Below, one piece after another: positions 20,059-28,196 of a stretch of DNA of 46,533 bases. The position numbers were made by a program, and so were the translations under genes. A model generated the notes under the pieces. That model ran no database searches. It was not told the origin of the DNA and was given only the letters and a program-made list of their open reading frames with translations. Location: the NCBI RefSeq assembly GCF_001423745.1, contig NZ_LMPC01000014.1, positions 1 through 46,533 on the forward strand, given 5' to 3'. Origin of the DNA: Arthrobacter sp. Leaf337 (GTDB lineage Bacteria; Actinomycetota; Actinomycetes; Actinomycetales; Micrococcaceae). Each line of letters starts with the position of its first letter. Position 1 is the first letter of the stretch.

Positions 20059-21197
20059 ACGGACGCCGCTTCCGGGGCGGTCTGAGCGGCGGTGACGGTT
20101 TCAGTGCCCGGGTGGATTTCCACGACGGACCGCAGCACCTTGCCCTCGTGCATCTTGGCGAAGGCCTCCTCCACCTGGTCGATGGTGATGCGTTCGGTGA
20201 CGAAAGCGTCCAGGTCCAGGTTTCCCAGCTTGTAATGCTGAACCAGCATGGGGAAATCGCGGGAGGGCAGGCAGTCGCCGTACCACGAGGACTTCAGGGA
20301 ACCGCCGCGGCCAAAGACGTCCAGCAGGGGGAGCTCAAGCTTCATGTCCGGCGTCGGAACACCCACCAGCACCACGCGGCCGGCGAGGTCGCGCGCGTAG
20401 AAGGCCTGCTTGTACGTTTCGGGGCGGCCCACCGCTTCAATCACGACGTCGGCGCCGTTGCCGCCCGTGAGCGCCCGGATGGCTTCGATGGGATCTTCCT
20501 TACTGGAGTCCACGCCGTGCGTGGCGCCCAGGGACTTGGCCATTTCCACCTTGTTGGCGTCGATGTCCACCGCGATGATGGTGGTGGCACCGGCCAGCTT
20601 TGCGCCCGCGATCGCGGCGATGCCCACGCCGCCGCAGCCGATGACGGCGACGGATTCGCCGCGCTTGACCTCGCCGGTGTTGATGGCGGCGCCAATACCT
20701 GCCATCACACCGCAGCCGAGGAGTCCGACGGCGGCGGGATCGGCGTCGTCGTCAACCTTGGTGCACTGCCCGGCGGCGACGAGCGTCTTCTCCGCGAAGG
20801 CGCCGATGCCGAGCGCGGGCGAGAGCTCCGTGCCGTCCTCAAGCGTCATCTTCTGCGTTGCGTTGTGCGTGTTGAAGCAGTACTGCGGCTGGCCTTTGGC
20901 ACAGGCGCGGCATTCGCCGCACACGGCACGCCAGTTCAGGATCACGCGGTCGCCGGGGGCCACTTCGGTGACGTCCGGTCCGACGGCGCTGACCACACCG
21001 GTGGCCTCGTGGCCCAGCAGGATGGGGAAATCGTCGGTGATTCCGCCCTGCTTGTAGTGCAGGTCCGTGTGGCAAACGCCGCAGGTGAGGATGTCCACCA
21101 GCGCCTCGCCCGGGCCGGGATCCGGCACCAGGATGGTCTCCACCGAGACCGGAGCATTCTTCTCCTTGGCAATGACGGCTTTTACTTTGTGAACCAT
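20055..21197 (-). CDS. mscR: S-(hydroxymethyl)mycothiol dehydrogenase
   Basis: 380 aa. It is a zinc-dependent class III-like alcohol dehydrogenase that oxidises the mycothiol-formaldehyde adduct with NAD+, and may also reduce S-nitrosomycothiol. The catalytic zinc region has Cys39 ([10 protein letters not shown]) and His63-Glu64 (GHEATG). The structural zinc is held by C93, C96, C99 and C107. The Rossmann loop is GCGGVG. I chose ATG 21197 (MVHKVKAV) with GAAAGGAA upstream; an ATG at 21257 has no site. It is the first gene of a minus-strand operon with the hydrolase and the molybdoenzyme. Its likely role here is to remove formaldehyde from betaine demethylation. Confidence 0.93.
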   Translation of the reverse strand: MVHKVKAVIAKEKNAPVSVETILVPDPGPGEALVDILTCGVCHTDLHYKQGGITDDFPILLGHEATGVVSAVGPDVTEVAPGDRVILNWRAVCGECRACAKGQPQYCFNTHNATQKMTLEDGTELSPALGIGAFAEKTLVAAGQCTKVDDDADPAAVGLLGCGVMAGIGAAINTGEVKRGESVAVIGCGGVGIAAIAGAKLAGATTIIAVDIDANKVEMAKSLGATHGVDSSKEDPIEAIRALTGGNGADVVIEAVGRPETYKQAFYARDLAGRVVLVGVPTPDMKLELPLLDVFGRGGSLKSSWYGDCLPSRDFPMLVQHYKLGNLDLDAFVTERITIDQVEEAFAKMHEGKVLRSVVEIHPGTETVTAAQTAPEAASV

Positions 21198-21305
21198 GAT
21201 TCGTGTGTTCCTTTCCTGAGCCCGGGAGGACTCGTTGGCAACGGCACCCGTTGCCAATCTAGCTGACTCGTTGCGGTTCCAAATTTTCGTGCAGTTCGGC
21301 CCGCA

Positions 21306-21503
21306 CTACGGTGTGCGCTGCTTCCTGCGTGCGGACGGCGCTGCCCCATGCCCTGCAAGGATGCCCGTCCGGTGCCTGATCTTCAGACGGTAGAGCAGTG
21401 CCCCGCCGATCGCGACTGGACCGACGAAGATTACGCCGCCCCCGTGGACTGCGGGGTCTAACGTCCCGGGCATCCGGAACAAGACGCAGGAGCTCTCCGT
21501 CAT
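21306..21503 (-). CDS. Possible 65-aa membrane protein
   Basis: A short frame from ATG 21503 has a strong AAGGAG ten bases upstream. It encodes one hydrophobic segment (GGGVIFVGPVAIGGALLY, about 22-39) followed by a basic tail. No family is recognised. It reads toward mscR, 108 nt before it, and could be a leader gene of that operon or a chance frame. Confidence 0.4.
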   Translation of the reverse strand: MTESSCVLFRMPGTLDPAVHGGGVIFVGPVAIGGALLYRLKIRHRTGILAGHGAAPSARRKQRTP

Positions 21504-21917
21504 TCTGCAAAGTCTCCTTGTTCGTCGTGGGAACCGGCGTGGAACGCCGCCCCTTGGATCGGGAAGCCGGCCTGCACACCACGGAGTCAGCTCCGCTGAA
21601 TTGCGTATTACACAACACGATGCACATAGCGCGTACTGGAAAATATGACAGCCGCCACACGGGGTGTCAACAGATCGCCGCAGTGCTACCTGGCACCAAT
21701 GCGCCGAACCTTCGAACCGTATCTAATTTTCTGCAACCGCGTCGCTTTCAGCGCAACATATTTTCACCGACACAGCCTTCACATCGCCGCCTGGTGGCCA
21801 TTCCATGTGCAGAGTTCAGGAATCTGGAACACAAAGGTATTGACTGTGGTGCATGTCACGCCTAATCTGATGCAACAGCGTTGCGCTGAATGCAACCCCA
21901 AACACCTTGGTGGATAC
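21504..21917. other. Intergenic region between the mycothiol operon and the creatine genes
   Basis: About 410 bases with clearly lower GC than the surroundings and no convincing gene. It must hold the promoters of the divergent mscR and symporter transcripts. ATGCACATAGCGCGT and AACATATTTTCACCGA are AT-rich pieces; no definite -35/-10 pair or operator could be called. Confidence 0.5.
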
Positions 21918-23321
21918 ATGAGTAACGAAACTTCCCCTCCCGCTCTTGCGGGGGAACGTGGCGCGGAGCAGGATGGCGTGCATGACGGCCGCCGCGCCGG
22001 CCGCAGTACGTTGAGCGGCCAGAATTTCCAACCTGCTGACGACGGTGTCAGCAAGGACACGCGCCGCAGAGTCATCGCGGCCAGCTTCATCGGCAACTTC
22101 GTTGAATGGTTCGACTACGCCGTTTACGGCTACCTGGCCGTCACGATCGCCACTGTCTTTTTCCCTGAATCAGATCCCCAGACCGGGCTTCTGCTGACCT
22201 TCGCCCTGTTCGCGATTTCATTCCTGGTGCGCCCGCTCGGCGGGTTCGTCTGGGGCCATATCGGTGACAGGGTGGGCCGGCGCACGGCCCTCTCCCTGTC
22301 CATCCTGATCATGTCCGGTGCGACGTTCTGCATAGCCCTCATTCCCGGCTACAACACAATCGGCATCTGGGCTCCGATCCTGCTTCTGATCATCCGGGTG
22401 GTCCAGGGCTTCTCAGCCTCAGGCGAGTACGCCGGAGCGTCGGCCTTCCTCGTCGAGTACGCCCCTGCCAACAAGCGCGGCCTCTACGCCGCGGTGGTTC
22501 CCGCGAGCACCGCAGCAGGCTTGCTGCTTGGTTCCCTGCTGGCGGGCCTGCTGACCGTACTGCTCAGTTCCGATGCGATGCAAAGCTGGGGTTGGCGCTT
22601 GCCGTTCCTGCTGGCCGCCCCGATGGGTCTGATCGGACGCTACATCCGGACCAAGCTGGAAGACACCCCAGTATTCCGCGAGATGGCTGCGGAGGACGAT
22701 GCTGTGAAGGCACCCGTTTCAAGCCTGTTCCGAAACCACTGGCGTCAGCTGCTGCAGGCCGTCGGAGCGGTGCTGCTGAACGCCGTCGGCTTCTACGTGA
22801 TCCTCAGCTACATGCCCACCTACCTGTCCTCGGAGCTGGGCCTCGGCGAGACCGAATCATTCCTGGCCACCACCGTCGCACTCGTGACGTACATCGGTTT
22901 CATCTTCCTGACGGGAATGCTGTCGGACCGTTACGGACGCAAGAAGGTACTCATTGCCGCGTCCGTGAGCTTCATCCTGCTGACGGTGCCCGCGTTCGCG
23001 CTTCTGGGAACCGGGAACTTCCTGGTGATTGTCCTGGTCCAGATACTGCTGGGCGCCATGCTCACGCTCAACGACGGGACGCTCCCCAGCTTCCTGGCAG
23101 AAATGTTCCCCACCCGTGTCCGCTACAGCGGCTTCGCGGTCAGCTTCAACCTCTCCAACGCGCTCTTCGGCGGCACAGCCCCGTTTATGGCAACGCTCCT
23201 GATCGCCGCCACCGCCAGCGATCTCGCGCCGGCCTGGTACCTCGTCGCAGCGGCAGTCATCTCCCTGATCGCCGTCGCGCTCTCCAGGGAAACCTGCAAA
23301 GAACCGCTGCGCCACGAATAA
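21918..23321 (+). CDS. MFS metabolite:H+ symporter (MHS/ProP family), probable creatine carrier
   Basis: 467 aa with twelve predicted membrane helices. The family opening GNFVEWFDYAVYGYLAV, the loop 2-3 motif GHIGDRVGRR and the repeat GMLSDRYGRKKVL are all present, as is VVQGFSASGEYAGASAFLVEYAP. A 45-residue hydrophilic N-terminus precedes helix 1. The start ATG 21918 has GGTGG just upstream. The creatinase gene follows after 50 nt in the same direction, so creatine (or creatinine, betaine or sarcosine) is the likely cargo. MHS carriers also move proline, betaine, citrate and others, so the assignment rests on the neighbour. Confidence 0.85.
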   Translation: MSNETSPPALAGERGAEQDGVHDGRRAGRSTLSGQNFQPADDGVSKDTRRRVIAASFIGNFVEWFDYAVYGYLAVTIATVFFPESDPQTGLLLTFALFAISFLVRPLGGFVWGHIGDRVGRRTALSLSILIMSGATFCIALIPGYNTIGIWAPILLLIIRVVQGFSASGEYAGASAFLVEYAPANKRGLYAAVVPASTAAGLLLGSLLAGLLTVLLSSDAMQSWGWRLPFLLAAPMGLIGRYIRTKLEDTPVFREMAAEDDAVKAPVSSLFRNHWRQLLQAVGAVLLNAVGFYVILSYMPTYLSSELGLGETESFLATTVALVTYIGFIFLTGMLSDRYGRKKVLIAASVSFILLTVPAFALLGTGNFLVIVLVQILLGAMLTLNDGTLPSFLAEMFPTRVRYSGFAVSFNLSNALFGGTAPFMATLLIAATASDLAPAWYLVAAAVISLIAVALSRETCKEPLRHE

Positions 23322-23371
23322 AGACTTCCTCCCACCTCAAAGTAACTGCACCACAGAAAGGCACCACCACA

Positions 23372-24628
23372 ATGACCACCACAACATCCGAGAACGCAAC
23401 GTCCGTCGCCGAACTGGAGCGACTCAAGGTCCTCAAGAACGGCGACAAGGTCAAGCTCACCTTCTCCGACACTGAGTTCGAGCGTCGCATCGCCGGTCTG
23501 CGCCGCATCATGGTGGAAAAGGATCTGGACGCCGTTGTCCTGACCAGCTACCACTCCATCAAGTACTACTCCGACTTCCTTTTCACCACCTTCGGCCGCT
23601 CCTACGCCATGGTTGTCACCAAGGACGACACCGTCACCGTCACCGCCAACATCGACGCCGGCATGCCGTGGCGCCGCAGCTTCGGCGACAACATCGTCTA
23701 CACGGACTGGCGCCGGGACAACTACATCTTCGCCATCCAGGAAGTGCTGCGCACCCGCGGCATCAACCCCCGCCGCCTCGGCGTCGAGGACGACTCGCTG
23801 CCGCTGGATAACCGCAACAAGATCCAGGCAGCCTTCGCATCGGCCACACTGGTGGACGTTGCCCAGGCTGCGATGCGCCAGCGGATGATCAAGTCCGCAG
23901 AGGAGATCGAGGTCATCAAGCACGGTGCACGCATCGGAGACCTCGGCGGCGAGGCCATCCGCAACGCCATCACGGCCGGCATCACCGAGTACGAGGTCGC
24001 CCTGATCGGCACCGAAGCCATGGTCCACGAGATTGCCCGGACCTTCCCGGATTCGGAAATCCGCGACACCTGGGTCTGGTTCCAGTCCGGCATCAACACC
24101 GACGGCGCGCACAACTGGGCCACCACCCGCAAGATCCAGGATCACGACATCCTGTCGCTGAACTGCTTCCCGATGACCTCGGGCTACTACACGGCGCTGG
24201 AGCGCACCCTGTTCTACGGCGAACCGGATGCCCGCTCGCTGGAACTGTGGAACATCAACGTGGAAGTCCACAAGCGCGGCCTCGAACTCATCAAGCCCGG
24301 TGCCGTCTGCAAGGACATCGCCGCTGAACTGAACGAGATCTACGTCGGCTACGGCCTCCTGGCCAACCGCACCTTCGGCTACGGGCACTCCTTCGGAGTC
24401 CTCAGCCACTACTACGGCCGCGAAGCAGGTCTGGAGCTCCGCGAGGACATCGACACCGTGCTGGAACCGGGCATGGTGGTTTCCATGGAGCCGATGATCA
24501 CCGTCCTGGACGGCCAGCCGGGCGCCGGCGGCTACCGCGAGCACGACATCCTGGTGGTCGGCGAAGACGGCGCGGAGAACATCACCAAGTTCCCGTTCGG
24601 TCCGGAATACAACATCATCGGGGCATAG
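23372..24628 (+). CDS. Creatinase (creatine amidinohydrolase)
   Basis: 418 aa, near the usual 400-411. It hydrolyses creatine to sarcosine and urea in the cytosol. It has the two-domain pita-bread fold of M24 peptidases but without the metal ligands: where aminopeptidases have Asp/His metal residues it shows SGINTDGAHNWATTRK with His247, the likely catalytic histidine of creatinases, and LNCFPMTSGYYTALERTLF. The last motif is SMEPMITVLDG. ATG 23372 has GAAAGG about 12 bases ahead. The sarcosine formed would join the betaine pathway downstream of dimethylglycine oxidase. A hairpin follows. An Xaa-Pro dipeptidase is the only real alternative and fits less well. Confidence 0.92.
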   Translation: MTTTTSENATSVAELERLKVLKNGDKVKLTFSDTEFERRIAGLRRIMVEKDLDAVVLTSYHSIKYYSDFLFTTFGRSYAMVVTKDDTVTVTANIDAGMPWRRSFGDNIVYTDWRRDNYIFAIQEVLRTRGINPRRLGVEDDSLPLDNRNKIQAAFASATLVDVAQAAMRQRMIKSAEEIEVIKHGARIGDLGGEAIRNAITAGITEYEVALIGTEAMVHEIARTFPDSEIRDTWVWFQSGINTDGAHNWATTRKIQDHDILSLNCFPMTSGYYTALERTLFYGEPDARSLELWNINVEVHKRGLELIKPGAVCKDIAAELNEIYVGYGLLANRTFGYGHSFGVLSHYYGREAGLELREDIDTVLEPGMVVSMEPMITVLDGQPGAGGYREHDILVVGEDGAENITKFPFGPEYNIIGA

Positions 24629-24649
24629 CACCTGCCGCATTTGCCACCG

Positions 24650-24690
24650 CCCGAAAGCGGCGCCACGTCATCCGTGGCGCCGCTTTCGGG
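24650..24690. terminator. Perfect hairpin after creatinase
   Basis: Eighteen-base arms (CCCGAAAGCGGCGCCACG and its exact complement) around TCATC. There is no T-run. It lies 21 nt after the creatinase stop and only 27 nt before the next gene's start, so that gene's promoter must be inside or before it, or else it is read through. Confidence 0.7.
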
Positions 24691-24717
24691 CTCTCATACG
24701 GAATGATGGTGGACACC

Positions 24718-25524
24718 ATGACCTCTGAAGAAACTCCTGAAACCAGCACCAACGGCGACACCAAGGGCACGTCGGTCATCGTCAACGCCATCGCCGTGCT
24801 GCGGAGTTTTACCGCTGACGAGCCGCTGCTCGGCGTCACCGAGATAGCAAACCGCGTCGGCCTGCACAAAAGCACCGTCTCCCGCATTCTGGCCACGTTC
24901 GAACAGGAACACCTGGTGGAACGCGATCCGGAGACCCGCAGGTTCCGCCTGGGCCTGGGCCTGATCGCCGTCGCCGGACCGCTGCTGGCCGAACTCGAAG
25001 AGCGCCGCGTGGCCTACCCCGTCCTGCGCGAACTCACGGAGCAGACCGGCGAAACGAGCGCGCTCATGGTGTGGAACGGGTCCGAGTCGATGTGCGTGGA
25101 GCAGATCGCCAGCCACCACCAGATCAAGCACACCACCCCGTTGGGTGCACGGTACAAGGACGCACTCAGCGCTTCCGTGCAGGTCTTCCTTGCCGCCGAG
25201 CCGGCCGAGCGCGTGCGGGTATTGCTCCGCAGCGGCGAGATAACCCATCCGGGCCTGGACGAAACCAGCCTCGAGGCGTACCTGATCCGGCTGGGCGACG
25301 TCGCCCGGCGCGGCTGGGCCACCAACTACGGCGAGTCATCACTGGATGAGGTGGGCCTGGCCGCCCCCGTCTTCGACCACCGCGGCGACATCGTGGCGGC
25401 GGTCCTCATCCCGGCGCCCCGCTTCCGGGTTTCCCCGGACACACTGCAGCGCCTCGGCGAGTCCTGCAAGGCTGCCGCGGACCGGGTCACAGCCCGACTC
25501 GGCGGCGCCGCGCCCGCACCCTGA
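24718..25524 (+). CDS. IclR family transcriptional regulator, probably of the creatine genes
   Basis: 268 aa from ATG 24718 (GGTGG just upstream; ATG 24703 and 24706 are in frame). The winged helix (about 14-75, VTEIANRVGLHKSTVSRILATF) precedes the IclR effector domain, including LSASVQVFLAAEP and GWATNYGESSLDEVGLAAPV. It follows creatinase in the same direction, across a terminator hairpin. It likely responds to creatine, creatinine or sarcosine. It is a paralogue of the IclR protein at 4707. Confidence 0.88.
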   Translation: MTSEETPETSTNGDTKGTSVIVNAIAVLRSFTADEPLLGVTEIANRVGLHKSTVSRILATFEQEHLVERDPETRRFRLGLGLIAVAGPLLAELEERRVAYPVLRELTEQTGETSALMVWNGSESMCVEQIASHHQIKHTTPLGARYKDALSASVQVFLAAEPAERVRVLLRSGEITHPGLDETSLEAYLIRLGDVARRGWATNYGESSLDEVGLAAPVFDHRGDIVAAVLIPAPRFRVSPDTLQRLGESCKAAADRVTARLGGAAPAP

Positions 25525-25529
25525 CCCCG

Positions 25530-25621
25530 GACGCTCTCTCACTTCCTGCGGGTTTCTCCCCGACGCTCTCTCCCGAGTGACAGAGCGTCCCGGATAAAGC
25601 GACGGAAAGTGAGAGAGCGTC
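25530..25621. repeat. Nested inverted copies of the intergenic 15-mer, locus 2
   Basis: GACGCTCTCTCACTT (25530-25544) faces its exact complement AAGTGAGAGAGCGTC (25607-25621). Inside lie GACGCTCTCTC (25562-25572) and GTGACAGAGCGTC (25577-25589). It fills the gap between two convergent genes and its right end contains two bases of the minus-strand gene's stop codon. It can fold as a large two-way hairpin. It shares the 15-mer and its left flank with 99-145. Confidence 0.65.
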
Positions 25622-28196
25622 AGGTGGGGATGATGCGGAACAGGAACCTGGTCCGGACCATCACCCAGAGCAGCGCCACGATCAGGGCATAGGCGGCGGT
25701 GTTCAGCCAGATGTTCCCCTGCTGCAGGGCCGGAATGTTCGCTACCACCGCGATGAGCACCACGTGCATGATGAAGACGTACAGGGTGGCCTGCCCCAGC
25801 GGGATCAGCAGCCAGCCAACAGCGCGTTCAATCGGCTTCCAGTAAGCCGTGAGGAGCGCGTAGGCCGTCACCAGCAGGGTGAGCACGTTGAGGAGCCGCC
25901 CGGGCTCGAGGTAGGTCCGCCCGAAGAACTGGTCGTACACGGCACGGTAGCCTGCATCCGACGTCAGGGCGAGCCGGACGTCGAACTCGTTGGCCAGGTA
26001 CGGGTTGCCCCACGACATCAGTGCGAAGGCCACCGTGATGGCCGCGCAGACACCCACCACCCAGCGATGGCCGGACAGCCAGGCCACAATCTTCCGACGG
26101 TGGTAGCCGCCCACCAGCCCCAGCACAAACAGGACCTGCCACACCAGCAGCGGGAAGGAATCCTCGAACTGTGACGGCAGGAGCCGGAAGCGGAACACCG
26201 TCCCGGCAACGTACATGGCGGTGGTGCCCAGCAGAACCCAGAGCACCTTGCCGCGGGCCAGCGCCAGCAGGATCAGCGGGCTGACCAGCAGCATGATCAC
26301 ATAGAGCCCCATCACGTTGAACTGCCACGGGCCGAACTGCAGGAGCAGCACTGCCGGGATGACAGCCCCGGACACGGGAAACTGGAGAAGGCCCTGCATG
26401 CCGGTGTAGAGGTCATAGGTCCTGCCCGCTCCCGACCTGCCGGCGCCGCCGGTCCCCTGGTCCGTGAACGTGGTGAGCACCTCGGAGTTGAAGGCCGGGA
26501 TGAGGCTGAGCAGGAACACCAGGACCACCACCGCCAGCGCCGTGATGTACATCTTGCCCGCCCGCCGGCCGGTCTTTTCCGCCACCAGACCGATGTTGTC
26601 CTGGGCCTTGGGCCCGTAGACCATGCCCAGCACCAGCCCGGAGAGCAGCACGAACAGCTCTGCACCGGACACAAAGCCGATGGTTTCCTGCGTCAGCAGC
26701 TGGAAGAACGAGGTCATCCCCACGTGGTTCACCACCACGAACAGGATGGCCACGCCGCGCATCAGGTCCACCCGGGCATCCCTCGATGACTTGTCCGAGT
26801 ACGCCCAGTTCGCGGCCGTGCGCAGGCGGACCGGCACCAGCCACAGCAGGACCGCGGCCGCCAGCAGTGTGGCCGCCATGATCGCCGCAGGAACACCGGC
26901 CAGCGTGTTGCCTGATGACCCGCCCAGCCCCTGCACGGTGGCGGTGACCGGCCCGGTGGTGAGCGTGGACTCCTTGACGGCTGCGCGGGCGGCCGCCGCC
27001 ACGTCCGCATTCCGCGTCAGGCGCCAGTCAATGATGGTGTTGCCGGCGTCCCCCACGTCCGTTTTTTCGTCCCAGACGACGGCGGCAATCCGGTCCAGTT
27101 TCCCCTGCCCGGCGTCGCCCAGCACCTGTTTCCACCAGCCGGTCTTGATGTCGTTTTCCGAGGGGCCGCCCGCCGACGGGCTGTAGTAAGCGGCAGTCTG
27201 AAGCAGCAGCGGCTTTTCCCGCTGCACGGCGTAGGACTCGTAGAAGTCGGAATCGCCGGCGTCGGCCGGCGCATCCCCGGCGGACGCGGCCCCCTGGGCC
27301 GTCCCATCCAACAGGGCCGCAAGCTCCCCGTCCTTTGACAGCGTATTGACGGCGGCTCCCCCGCCGGTGTCGTCATGGAGTGCCGTCAGGCCGGCCCAGT
27401 CAACGACGTCGTCGCCCGGGTAGTACGGCGCGTAGGGTGCATCCGAGCCGTTCCAGACGCCGTCGGAATTCGTGTCCAGAACGGCGAACCCGGCGGTGCC
27501 GGGCGCCGGGGCGCTGCGGTTCCTGGTGAACGGATAGTCCCGCCCCTGGAAGGGCTGCCACACCATGACCACGTTGGATTCGGCTGCGAACGCCTGGGCC
27601 ACGGCCCGGTACGCCGGAACGTAGGCCCCCGGCTGCTGGCCCCAGGACACCCAGCTGGAGTTCATGTCCGGGGCGAAACGGATCAGCAGCTTTCCGGGGA
27701 AACCCTGCGCGAGTTCCTCGAGCTGCCCGGCAAAGTCACCGGCGGCGGCCGCGTTGACGTCCGTCAGGGACACCGTGGGGTTCACGGTCAGCAGGGCGTG
27801 GGCGCCGGAGGATGCACTTTGGGCCAGGAACTCCCGCAGGTAGGCCTTTTCCGCGGCTTTGATGGGAAAGGAAGCATCGTGCCCGAGGACCGCAGGAGTG
27901 GCCTGCAGCCGCGCAGCGAAACCGGCGGCATCGTCCTCGCCCCATTCCAGCACCGCACCAAGGAGGGGCTTTCCGGGCGCGGCCCCGAGGTCCTCCCCCG
28001 CGGCAGTGTTCGACGCCGGGACGCCAGCTGGCGCTGTACTTCCGGCTTGCGCTGAACTTCCGGCTGGCGCTGCCACGGCAGCATGCGCGGCACCCGCGGG
28101 CAGAAGGAGCACCAGTGCGAGCAACAGAAGGGAGGCCCTGAGGAAGGCTTTAAGCGGACTGATCCCGGCCGCCTTTCGGGAAGAGCGCCGAAACAG
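25620..28196 (-). CDS. Secreted GH26-like domain fused to an OpgC-type membrane acyltransferase
   Basis: About 858 aa. A signal peptide (SLLLLALVLLLPAGAAHA) and an Ala/Ser linker precede a GH26 mannanase-like region (about 75-410). Where the family has the acid/base Glu, this protein has RFAPD177MN; where the nucleophile Glu is expected it has PLLLQ333TAAYY, so it may not hydrolyse. DTNSDGVWNGSD (241-252) looks like a calcium loop. From about 420 come ten to eleven membrane helices with RDARVDLMRGVAILFVVVNHVG, an OpgC/acyltransferase-3 motif. No ATG or GTG lies suitably before the signal peptide: I give CTG 28196 with GGCGGCGGGA upstream, but ATC 28166 or TTG further in are possible. The gene overlaps the kinase gene. 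Likely role: acylating a surface polysaccharide. Confidence 0.75.
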   Translation of the reverse strand: MFRRSSRKAAGISPLKAFLRASLLLLALVLLLPAGAAHAAVAAPAGSSAQAGSTAPAGVPASNTAAGEDLGAAPGKPLLGAVLEWGEDDAAGFAARLQATPAVLGHDASFPIKAAEKAYLREFLAQSASSGAHALLTVNPTVSLTDVNAAAAGDFAGQLEELAQGFPGKLLIRFAPDMNSSWVSWGQQPGAYVPAYRAVAQAFAAESNVVMVWQPFQGRDYPFTRNRSAPAPGTAGFAVLDTNSDGVWNGSDAPYAPYYPGDDVVDWAGLTALHDDTGGGAAVNTLSKDGELAALLDGTAQGAASAGDAPADAGDSDFYESYAVQREKPLLLQTAAYYSPSAGGPSENDIKTGWWKQVLGDAGQGKLDRIAAVVWDEKTDVGDAGNTIIDWRLTRNADVAAAARAAVKESTLTTGPVTATVQGLGGSSGNTLAGVPAAIMAATLLAAAVLLWLVPVRLRTAANWAYSDKSSRDARVDLMRGVAILFVVVNHVGMTSFFQLLTQETIGFVSGAELFVLLSGLVLGMVYGPKAQDNIGLVAEKTGRRAGKMYITALAVVVLVFLLSLIPAFNSEVLTTFTDQGTGGAGRSGAGRTYDLYTGMQGLLQFPVSGAVIPAVLLLQFGPWQFNVMGLYVIMLLVSPLILLALARGKVLWVLLGTTAMYVAGTVFRFRLLPSQFEDSFPLLVWQVLFVLGLVGGYHRRKIVAWLSGHRWVVGVCAAITVAFALMSWGNPYLANEFDVRLALTSDAGYRAVYDQFFGRTYLEPGRLLNVLTLLVTAYALLTAYWKPIERAVGWLLIPLGQATLYVFIMHVVLIAVVANIPALQQGNIWLNTAAYALIVALLWVMVRTRFLFRIIPT

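Noticed and set aside
20112..21266. 384-codon plus-strand frame
   Set aside because: It is the mirror of mscR, whose zinc motifs are all present on the minus strand.
23123..24640. 505-codon minus-strand frame
   Set aside because: It lies opposite the symporter end and creatinase. No family features.
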